DNA of 46,714 nt from a bacterium (GTDB lineage Bacteria; Sumerlaeota; Sumerlaeia; MVZB01), in the NCBI GenBank assembly GCA_021372575.1, contig JAJFUE010000135.1, positions 1 through 46,714 on the forward strand, given 5' to 3'. Positions 1 through 6,917 of this stretch are shown one piece after another; position 1 is the first letter of the stretch, and each line of letters opens with the position of its first letter. The position numbers and the translations under genes were made by a program. Under the pieces are notes generated by a model. It made no database searches. It worked only from the letters and a program-made list of their open reading frames with translations, and had not been told where the DNA came from.

Positions 1-453
1 TCGCCGCTTCCCCCAGAAGCTGGGCCTGCTGATCTCAAGGATCAGACGTGGAAGAAGTATGATAAGGGTGAAATTAATACGGTTGATGAGGTTAAGGCAT
101 TTTTGAAGGCGAACGGGAGAGATTCCATTAAGCTCAGACAAAAATATCAACTCGCCCAATATCGCACGAATGTCAGTTCATTCTTGAAAAGCGAAGTGCT
201 TACAGAGCTTGAAAGCCAAATCAATTCCGGAAGTATATCGACTTTGGAACAAGCGAGGTCATTTATTCAAAGCAAGGGCGTTGATGTTAATAAGTTGGAT
301 TTGAAAATAATCATTTATTGCACGCCCGGCCTTGAAATCCCGTATTCAGTGAAATCGGATTTATCCGACAAAATCGAAAAGGGGCTACTCAACACGAAAG
401 AGGAACTTCGTAAAGTGCTGAAGGATCAAAATATCAAGGCAACGTTCGAGTAA
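1..453 (+). CDS. Partial protein with a threefold internal repeat, function unknown
   Basis: The reading frame is open from the first base, so the gene is cut at the left edge and only its last 150 residues are visible. I do not recognise the family. The visible part contains three diverged copies of one motif, with glycines near visible residues 23, 77 and 128: a hydrophobic residue, G, then I/L-x-T, two acidic or polar residues, and a helix ending in F/V-L/I-K/Q. The period of 51-54 residues suggests a tandem helical domain. No signal peptide or membrane segment is visible. A GC-rich hairpin follows the stop, and the next gene is convergent. Confidence 0.6.
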   Translation, partial: SPLPPEAGPADLKDQTWKKYDKGEINTVDEVKAFLKANGRDSIKLRQKYQLAQYRTNVSSFLKSEVLTELESQINSGSISTLEQARSFIQSKGVDVNKLDLKIIIYCTPGLEIPYSVKSDLSDKIEKGLLNTKEELRKVLKDQNIKATFE

Positions 454-477
454 TTCCGGGACGAACGAAACGAAAAC

Positions 478-502
478 GAGGGGGGAACTTTGCTCCCCCC
501 TC
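478..502. terminator. Hairpin between convergent genes
   Basis: A perfect 9-bp stem (GAGGGGGGA at 478-486 with TCCCCCCTC at 494-502) closes a 7-nt loop, 24 bases after the stop of the left-edge gene. There is no clear T-run on either strand, so termination is inferred from position and stem strength. Confidence 0.45.
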
Positions 503-586
503 TCAAGAATAATCTTCCATCCCGGTTCACGTCCTCTTTCTATGACAATCCATCTTCTCTTCATCGCTATACCCCGAGACTTTTTA

Positions 587-895
587 TCAATCCCCCCTCT
601 CCTTCCCTTTCTTTTCGGCTCGTCGCGGCGGTTTTCGTTCCCGGACGGGTGCCACCCCTTCATTCATCACATACAGCTTTGCGAACTTAAGTATATCGGT
701 TCCAATCGCCTTACATATCAAGCTCAGTTCGTCAATATCCAGTCGTCTGTCGCCTGACTCATACTTGCTGACGAATGTTTGGCGCACATCCAACTGGGCA
801 GCTACATCTTCTTGGGTCATCTTGGCTCTTTCTCGAATACGCTTGAGTAGCCGTCCATATCTAACATGACCGGAGATTGGTTTTCTTTTCTGCAT
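587..895 (-). CDS. XRE-family helix-turn-helix transcriptional regulator
   Basis: A 102-residue protein with a Cro/CI-type helix-turn-helix at about residues 10-70: an RxRExAxMTQEDVA helix, then the recognition helix in VRQTFVSKYESGDR. The C-terminal 25 residues are very rich in Arg and Lys. The ATG at 895 is preferred over the upstream GTG-type start at 940 because GAGG lies about 8 nt before it and because the longer form would run through the -10 region and operator-like palindrome. It is divergent from the excisionase/rep genes, the layout of a repressor controlling an integrated element. Autoregulation through the palindrome at 929-940 is likely but inferred. Confidence 0.85.
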   Translation of the reverse strand: MQKRKPISGHVRYGRLLKRIRERAKMTQEDVAAQLDVRQTFVSKYESGDRRLDIDELSLICKAIGTDILKFAKLYVMNEGVAPVRERKPPRRAEKKGKERGD

Positions 896-1271
896 ATTCC
901 CATCCTCGTATCCCACAGACGAATATCCGTGTATATACACATTTTAAGACAGCCATGCAAGTGTATAGCGTATATGATTTTCGTGTTGATGCACGAGCCG
1001 GCGTTACCCTGCTCGCCCAAACATAATTTATGATTACATGTGAACATAATCAAGCAAGAAAAGCACATCTCATAAAGCCTTATAAATAAGGCTTTTCTCG
1101 ACTCTGTATGTCCAGCCCACACATCCAGCAAATGACCAACGTGCCTTAACAAAAATTCTTGTCATAAAAACAGGCTAAACGCAGGCCCATTTTCGGGTGA
1201 TATTTGAGCGCGATACACGTGTCGCTCTGAAGACGGAATTTCGTCTTCAAATCATTTCCGGAGGTTCCTTT
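896..1271. promoter_or_regulatory. 376-base divergent control region between repressor and xis/rep genes
   Basis: No convincing gene lies here. Besides the minus-strand promoter it contains a 9-bp hairpin with a 4-nt loop at 1074-1095 followed by TTTT, which could be an attenuator or terminator on the plus strand. A near-palindrome surrounds ACACGTGT at about 1209-1224. A third hairpin, TGAAGACG/CGTCTTCA at 1228-1249, ends about 10 bases before the excisionase ribosome-binding site. Several stacked structures in front of xis/rep suggest control of element replication or excision; I could not identify the plus-strand promoter. Confidence 0.4.
929..960 (-). promoter_or_regulatory. Probable promoter and operator of the XRE gene
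   Basis: Read on the minus strand there is a -35-like TTGCAT (955-960), a 17-nt spacer and a TATATA -10 box (932-937). The -10 lies inside a perfect 12-bp palindrome, GTGTATATACAC (929-940). A related sequence, GTGTATAGCGTATATG, follows at 961-976. A palindrome over the -10 box of an XRE gene is the expected place for autorepression. Confidence 0.5.
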
Positions 1272-1538
1272 ATGGAACAAGTCAGTATTGTTGAGCAATT
1301 CGATTCCAATGTTGCGAAGTTGAGTCATGATGATTACCAGTTGTTTTTCACAGAAGCGGAAGCGGCAAAGTATCTTCGAGTGTCAGTTAAGTTCCTTCAG
1401 ACCTGTCGTTGGAAAGGCGGAGGACCTGTGTTCAGAAAATTCTCACGCCTAGTCCGTTATCACATCGATGATCTTAAAAAATATGCTGATGCTTGTGCAT
1501 ATACCTCGACCGGCAAAGAGAGCAAGAGTCATGAATAA
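1272..1538 (+). CDS. Excisionase/AlpA-like helix-turn-helix DNA-binding protein
   Basis: An 88-residue protein with an HTH_17/MerR-like fold at about residues 24-72: FTEAEAAKYLRVSVKFLQ, then WKGGGPVFRKFSRLVRYHIDDL, where R..YH.DDL is the typical end of this domain. Proteins of this type act as excisionases or as transcription activators in integrative elements. The ATG at 1272 is chosen because GGAGG lies 8 nt upstream; the frame is open 25 codons further without a ribosome-binding site. It overlaps the RepA-like gene by 8 bases, so the two are probably translated together. Confidence 0.8.
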   Translation: MEQVSIVEQFDSNVAKLSHDDYQLFFTEAEAAKYLRVSVKFLQTCRWKGGGPVFRKFSRLVRYHIDDLKKYADACAYTSTGKESKSHE

Positions 1539-2610
1539 AACAGCGGAACAACGTATATGGGAGAAGGAATGTATGATGAGCTTACAAGATTTACGCGAAT
1601 ATAAGCCTGATCCTGATGACAAGATTCTCGGAAATAACCTGATTACTCGTGGTGGTCTGACATTGCTGGTCGGTCCTGCTGATATTGGAAAGACAACTAT
1701 ATATTTCCAACTAGCGCTCGCTATGCTTATGAAAAAGAAAAAGTGGTTAGAAAAAATCGAAATCCATCAAAGGCGCTTTAGGATTCTCGTATTTCAAACA
1801 GAAAACAATGCCGAACGAATGCAGCGAGAGACAAGACGTGGGCTCGGAAAGAAACTATTTTTTTCTAACCGCAAACTCTCACCGGATGTGAAGTTCTACA
1901 ACCCGCGAACAATTCAGGATCGAACAATCGCAGACCCGGAAACTTGTGAACACATGAAAGAATGCGTCAAGAATTTCAATCCAGACTTGGTGATCTTCGA
2001 TCCTTATCGCGATTTTTTCGTGGGCAACAGCGAAAATGCCGCTATTGAGACACGTGACACTGTTTATAAGATCATGGAGATTGCCCAAGCTGCCAACCCA
2101 AAAACAGCCACCCTGATAGTGCATCACTCACTCACCGGACAAGCATCTCGGCAGAAAGCCTATGGGCTGGAAGCGAATGAATATGGCAGAGGGTCGAAGG
2201 TGTTAATGTCGATGGCAAGATGTCAGATCAATTGTGCCCCAAACAGTGATGTGTTGGGGAAGGATATGGTGCTTGTTTGTGCGAAAAACAACGATGGACC
2301 AAAATTTGAGCCATTTGGACTCAAACGTAATCTCAAAACGAAACTTTTTGAGCTTGATGAGACATTCGATCCACATAAGTGGAAAAATTCTCAAAGGAGG
2401 CGAAATCGAACAGCGGTGGAACCCAAGGTTAGCATTGAAATCGTAACCAGTATTCTAAATCAAGCCGGCGGTTCTATGACGAAAAAGAAATTGACAGATG
2501 CCATTCGAGAGAAGACAAAATGCAGTTCGTCGACGGCTTATGATTCCATTAAGCACATGTTGGCTTCTGGTGTATTAAAGCCGAATGAAGGTTCTATTCT
2601 GGCATCATGA
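1531..2610 (+). CDS. RepA-like AAA-family ATPase (replication protein of the element)
   Basis: A 359-residue RecA/RepA-type ATPase (AAA_25-like). Walker A is GPADIGKTT near residue 50. Walker B is the hydrophobic run ending in LVIFDP, and LIVHHS follows as a sensor-like strand. The last 60 residues form a probable winged helix (ILNQAGGSMTKKKLTDAI and the following helix). Such proteins act as hexameric helicases or initiators of plasmid and satellite replication. I chose the ATG at 1531, inside the end of the excisionase gene, over an upstream ATG at 1468 that would overlap it by 71 bases. No primase or origin iterons are visible. Its presence suggests the island can replicate after excision. 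Confidence 0.8.
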   Translation: MNKTAEQRIWEKECMMSLQDLREYKPDPDDKILGNNLITRGGLTLLVGPADIGKTTIYFQLALAMLMKKKKWLEKIEIHQRRFRILVFQTENNAERMQRETRRGLGKKLFFSNRKLSPDVKFYNPRTIQDRTIADPETCEHMKECVKNFNPDLVIFDPYRDFFVGNSENAAIETRDTVYKIMEIAQAANPKTATLIVHHSLTGQASRQKAYGLEANEYGRGSKVLMSMARCQINCAPNSDVLGKDMVLVCAKNNDGPKFEPFGLKRNLKTKLFELDETFDPHKWKNSQRRRNRTAVEPKVSIEIVTSILNQAGGSMTKKKLTDAIREKTKCSSSTAYDSIKHMLASGVLKPNEGSILAS

Positions 2611-2622
2611 TGATTATTCCGA

Positions 2623-2652
2623 TTCCGGCCCTATATATATAGGGGGCCGGAA
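2623..2652. terminator. Hairpin after the RepA-like gene
   Basis: A 9-bp stem TTCCGGCCC/GGGCCGGAA encloses a loop of alternating TA, 12 bases after the rep stop codon and between two convergent genes. There is no T-run, so this is a probable bidirectional terminator on structure alone. Confidence 0.45.
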
Positions 2653-2705
2653 AATTGGAAAATCATGCTCGTTAGATATATGAAAGATGTAGGTAAATAG
2701 TAATT

Positions 2706-2738
2706 AGGTCTCTCCAGGTGTTGTGCCCGGAGAGACCT
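2706..2738. terminator. Second hairpin between convergent rep and res genes
   Basis: A perfect 10-bp stem AGGTCTCTCC/GGAGAGACCT with a 13-nt loop lies 39 bases beyond the stop of the Res-like gene. It lacks a strong T-run. Together with the hairpin at 2623 it probably separates the two convergent transcripts. Confidence 0.45.
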
Positions 2739-2777
2739 TCCAAATAGCTGCCTCAAAACGCCAGAATATTTGATCTC

Positions 2778-5700
2778 TTATCCCGACAATACCTTCGTCA
2801 CTTCAGTCGGGCGTTTCACCATCCTGTAATTCCATTTTCCATACTGCCCGTCATTGTTCACCGCTGCTACCCACCTCAAAGCCGCTTGAGCTTTAACTTC
2901 GGCAAGTGGATCGAACCCTTTCGTTTCGAGAATCAAGTGATTCTTCCCGTTCCCCTTCAGCCGGATAATGAAGTCGGGAATGTAATCATGCGGCTGTCCA
3001 TTGTGAAGATATGGAATTGCGAAACCAAGCCCTTCATTTTTCACGAAAGCTTCAACACTTGGATGAGTATCAATCTGATATGCGGCCGATTGCTCCCACT
3101 GGCGAGTATCCGCGACGATGTAATTCAGATGAGAGTGAACAACCTCTCGCACTTCCTTGCTGGTCCAGAAATCCACATCGCCGGTCGAACCTGGCCCGCG
3201 ATGAGTTTCATAGTAAGGAACCTCCGGCGTTTCGCCTTTGGAGGTGTCAGGAGTGATCGCCGCAACAAGCCGCTCAACCACCCATCCGTAATAAGGCGAC
3301 AGGAACACATCAAGAATGTTGGCCGGTTGAACTGGGACAACCTTCTTGCTCAGGTATTCACGGACAATCTTGACCAACTGCGGGAATAACACATGCGCCG
3401 CCGCCTCACAGCTTGGCTGACTCAGATAGTCGCGTGTCAAATCCCGCGCCATCTCGAATATCAATTCCTGTAACCGATTGCCGGCCCGATACGGATTCAG
3501 ATCAATGCTTTCCAACTTCCCCGGTCCGCTCAGGCTGTAGCGCCCCTGATTGTTGGGTATCCCAGCTTTCACTTGCACTTCGGGCGGGATACTCAATGGA
3601 TCGAGATATAGCGGTGCAATCTCATCCCATTTCACCGTCACGCGGTTTCGGATGGCCTGCCGATAACCATCGACGCGAGGGAACTGGATTTCGTATTGTG
3701 CCTTCTCAGGAATACTTTGAACGTGCTTGCGTTTAGACGGTGGAGGTGCAGGGCCGGTTGGGTTCTGTTTAAACGGAATCACCTCGAACGGAACCCCGAA
3801 TACCTTGGCGACTTCCTCCGGCAGTTTATCTTCAGCATCATAATCCTTGTAATTTGTCCGCCTCAGCCCGCGACCAACAACTTGCTCGCATAACAACTGC
3901 GACATGAATGGCCGAAGCCCGATGATATGAGTAACGGTGTTGCAGTCCCACCCTTCAGTCAGCATCCCGACGCTCACGATACACCGGATGTCCCGCCCTG
4001 GCGGATACACAGGCCGCTTTAACTTTTCAGCCAGTGCTTCAAATCCATCCGGGTAAACCGGCCTACCCTGACGATCCCGTGGCCAATCCATTCTGCCGAC
4101 CGTGTCCAATGTGAACCGCATCCATCTGTGCTCATCATCCTTGGCACCTTCGGTATCGGTTTCATGGACTACTTTAGAATCGACCCGGATCGTGTTGACA
4201 TTGCCATTTGTATTGCGGAATCCATCAATACTAACTCGCGGCACACCTGTTGGCGGGTTATCTTCGCCCAGCCACTCATAAATCACTTTGGCGATTTGCG
4301 TATTCTTGCAGACCAGAATAAACACCGGGGGGCGAGGGTCCTGGCTGTGCGTTTCCCATTCCTTCTGTAGGTCTTGCCAGAGCCCCGCCAGCATCGCAAT
4401 CGGCGTATTGGCCCATTTCAAGATCGCCTCAGGTTTCGGACTTCCACGACGACCGCCCTTTTCCCTCGGCGTCAACTTGTCCAGAATCCAGCGCCATATA
4501 TTGAAGTAACCCGGAACTTCCGCTCCGCTCGTATCCCGAACGACCAGTTGCGGGATTTTGACGAGCCCGGATTCAATTGCGTCGGTGAGCCCGAAATCGC
4601 TCACGACCCAAGGGAAGGTTCTGTTCGTCTCCTGACCGACCCGGCCAAGGAAATACGGTGTGGCGGAAAGATCAAGGCAGAAGTTAATCCCGCGCTGTTT
4701 ATTGACCCGATCCAGTCCCTCGATCCAAACCGTCGCTTCCTTGAAAAATTCCTCTACTTCCTCTACTTCCCCAAGCACCTCTTCTTCTTCATCGTCAGGT
4801 TCCGGCCGGCGGATTCGATACGCGTGATGAGCTTCGTCATTGAACACGAGGATATTCTGTTTCCCGCCAACTTCCCGGCCCAACACCCGATTGACCACCG
4901 ACGTGTCGCTCTCGACATATCGAACCGTTTCCACCATGACGCGCTTAATGTTTCCCTGTTCGTCGTTTTCCTCTTGGATCACATTCAGCATTCCGGCACC
5001 GCGTTGAAGCCGGTAATCCTCTATTGAAAGGTATCGTTTGCCCCGCGCCGTCTGTGTCTTCGCACCGATGTGAATCCATTCCCGGCTTCTCTGAGGGGCT
5101 CCCGCTTTGATTACCCTAGCCCCCACTCCGCCGTGTTGGATGCCCTGCGGCTCAAATACATGCCAATTCGTGACCAGCACGCGGCCTTTCTTGAGGTCTG
5201 GCATGAGATGTTGGGGAACCAGATCACGAGTCCGGTAAAGGCTCGCGTCATCCGTCAAGGGGTCCAGCTCCCCTAACCGGCTCCTGATTGTCACGTTCGG
5301 GCAGACCACCAGCACGACATCTGAAAACCGCCCATCACTCCGGTCATTCACCTTGTTCAGGATACTCCAAGCCGCAAGCATCCCCATGACCGTCGTTTTA
5401 CCCGATCCTGTGGCCATCTTGCAGGCATACCGGCGAAACGCCTTGATCCCCTGCGCCTGTTGATCAGCGCTCGGTTCATCAATTGGAATTTCGACACCCT
5501 GAAGGAAATCGTTTCTCGCTTCGGTCAGGAATATGAGCGTTTCCGCCGCCTCAAGTTGCGCGAAGAAAAGCCGATGCTGACGACCATCCCGCCGCCAGTA
5601 GTTAAGCAACTCAAGCGTCGTCCGGGTCACTCCCGGCCATCCCTGATTGCGCCATTCGGCGACACGCTCCCGAATCAGGTTGACCAATCCCAATTCAACC

Positions 5701-5882
5701 CACTGTCCCCGCGCCCCATGCTCGTTATCGGTCTGGTTCATGCGCGGATCGCGGTAGTAATACCCCGCCGGCCGTCTTCCCTCGCGTTTCTCCGGAGCTT
5801 CCCCCTCGACAATGTGCCAGTGCGCTTGCGGCTCGTTGAACGGCGAATTGAGTATTGGTTCGGGAACCTCGAAATTACTCAT
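2778..5882 (-). CDS. Res-type DEAD/DEAH helicase-endonuclease of a type III-like restriction system
   Basis: A 1034-residue superfamily 2 helicase fused to a nuclease. Motif I is ATGSGKTT near residue 157, motif II is DEAH near 349, motif III is SATPY, and motif VI is in EQVVGRGLRR. The C-terminal part has PDFIIRL followed by LILETKG, a PD-(D/E)XK signature placed as in type III Res subunits. The overall build matches what I recall as the BPTD_3080-type restriction endonucleases. The ATG at 5882 overlaps the stop of the upstream nuclease gene (ATGA), and the gene is third in the operon methyltransferase, nuclease, helicase. Expected role: ATP-dependent cleavage of DNA lacking the partner's methylation. 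Confidence 0.88.
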   Translation of the reverse strand: MSNFEVPEPILNSPFNEPQAHWHIVEGEAPEKREGRRPAGYYYRDPRMNQTDNEHGARGQWVELGLVNLIRERVAEWRNQGWPGVTRTTLELLNYWRRDGRQHRLFFAQLEAAETLIFLTEARNDFLQGVEIPIDEPSADQQAQGIKAFRRYACKMATGSGKTTVMGMLAAWSILNKVNDRSDGRFSDVVLVVCPNVTIRSRLGELDPLTDDASLYRTRDLVPQHLMPDLKKGRVLVTNWHVFEPQGIQHGGVGARVIKAGAPQRSREWIHIGAKTQTARGKRYLSIEDYRLQRGAGMLNVIQEENDEQGNIKRVMVETVRYVESDTSVVNRVLGREVGGKQNILVFNDEAHHAYRIRRPEPDDEEEEVLGEVEEVEEFFKEATVWIEGLDRVNKQRGINFCLDLSATPYFLGRVGQETNRTFPWVVSDFGLTDAIESGLVKIPQLVVRDTSGAEVPGYFNIWRWILDKLTPREKGGRRGSPKPEAILKWANTPIAMLAGLWQDLQKEWETHSQDPRPPVFILVCKNTQIAKVIYEWLGEDNPPTGVPRVSIDGFRNTNGNVNTIRVDSKVVHETDTEGAKDDEHRWMRFTLDTVGRMDWPRDRQGRPVYPDGFEALAEKLKRPVYPPGRDIRCIVSVGMLTEGWDCNTVTHIIGLRPFMSQLLCEQVVGRGLRRTNYKDYDAEDKLPEEVAKVFGVPFEVIPFKQNPTGPAPPPSKRKHVQSIPEKAQYEIQFPRVDGYRQAIRNRVTVKWDEIAPLYLDPLSIPPEVQVKAGIPNNQGRYSLSGPGKLESIDLNPYRAGNRLQELIFEMARDLTRDYLSQPSCEAAAHVLFPQLVKIVREYLSKKVVPVQPANILDVFLSPYYGWVVERLVAAITPDTSKGETPEVPYYETHRGPGSTGDVDFWTSKEVREVVHSHLNYIVADTRQWEQSAAYQIDTHPSVEAFVKNEGLGFAIPYLHNGQPHDYIPDFIIRLKGNGKNHLILETKGFDPLAEVKAQAALRWVAAVNNDGQYGKWNYRMVKRPTEVTKVLSG

Positions 5883-6916
5883 GACTCCACCTCATCAGCA
5901 ACCAATTCGCTGCTTACGATAAAGTCTTTCTTTGGCATGTCATTTTTCAGAGCTTCGTTGAATCCGTCAATCTCATCTGGGCTGGTTAGAAAGAACCGAA
6001 CACTTCGGCCATGATTCACCAAATCGAGAAGAATTCCATTTCCCAGTTTATCGCGCCAGTAATTCACATCATCCTCAAACCGGGCATATTGCCATACATA
6101 TGCTGAATTTCTACTGACTCTCACTTGGAATCGGCGGACACCGCCGATACGAATGTGAAGCAGTCGCTTCGGAAGATGATTCTCACACCCTGCCGCAAGC
6201 ATGGTCTCAAAGAATTTGACGACCGCCGGGTTGCCAACCGACTCTAAAGCATCTTGCCAGTTGCTCCATTGAGTGCTGGTTGTTGCTATCCCGCGACGGC
6301 TCCGCCTAATAGCATGTTGGGCCAACTCGGGGGCGGGGTAAATGCAGGTGCAATTCAGGTATTCCGCGTTCCCATCTGCCGACAGCTCAATCCGATAACA
6401 ACGAATGTCCACCTCATACTGACTATTCAACCACTCCGCGGTCGCCAACACCTCGTAATCATACCCCTCAGCCACAAGGATAATGCGTTGCATCGAATTC
6501 AAACTCTCGGGCGGTTCCTCCATGAACTGTTCCAGCTCTTCTCCCGCTTCCTCTGGTGTTCTACCTGTCAGCTTTGCACGCTCTTCAATAAACCGGCTTA
6601 CTTCCCACTTCGACAGCATAGCCGCATACGAAAGCGCCTGAAGCAGTTGCAGTTTGTTGCTATCCCGTTTCAATTCGATCACGACGGCCGCGCCTTGCAG
6701 GTCCACCGCCAATAGATCGATACGATCCTCAACAAAGTCCGTCGGGCGGGCTTCCTCGCCGACCAGCAGGAGCTTTTCGCCGATCTCCGCAAAGAACGTC
6801 TCCGGGCTGCTACGCATCATCTTTTGAAGGTCATAGCGCTCGGTAATACCCTGTTCAGTCAGTGTGCGTTGCTCAAGCCGAGCCAGTGTCCCGTTCTCGC
6901 GGATAATCTTCAGCAT
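5879..6916 (-). CDS. PD-(D/E)XK nuclease-like protein (NucS/DUF91-related) in the restriction operon
   Basis: A 345-residue protein. Residues about 25-110 match the NucS/DUF91-type nuclease fold: EIGEKLLLVGEE, then the catalytic-looking RIDLLAVD and VVIELKRD, which give the D...ExK pattern. The middle and C-terminal parts (about 150-345) are not recognised. The ATG at 6916 is used because it begins one base after the methyltransferase stop (TAGG-ATG) with GGGAG upstream; an in-frame start at 6961 would overlap the previous gene by 43 bases. It overlaps the helicase gene by 4 bases, so all three are probably translationally coupled. It may be a second nuclease, a specificity factor or a guard. 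The helicase gene already carries its own nuclease domain. Confidence 0.75.
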   Translation of the reverse strand: MLKIIRENGTLARLEQRTLTEQGITERYDLQKMMRSSPETFFAEIGEKLLLVGEEARPTDFVEDRIDLLAVDLQGAAVVIELKRDSNKLQLLQALSYAAMLSKWEVSRFIEERAKLTGRTPEEAGEELEQFMEEPPESLNSMQRIILVAEGYDYEVLATAEWLNSQYEVDIRCYRIELSADGNAEYLNCTCIYPAPELAQHAIRRSRRGIATTSTQWSNWQDALESVGNPAVVKFFETMLAAGCENHLPKRLLHIRIGGVRRFQVRVSRNSAYVWQYARFEDDVNYWRDKLGNGILLDLVNHGRSVRFFLTSPDEIDGFNEALKNDMPKKDFIVSSELVADEVES

Positions 6917-6917
6917 C

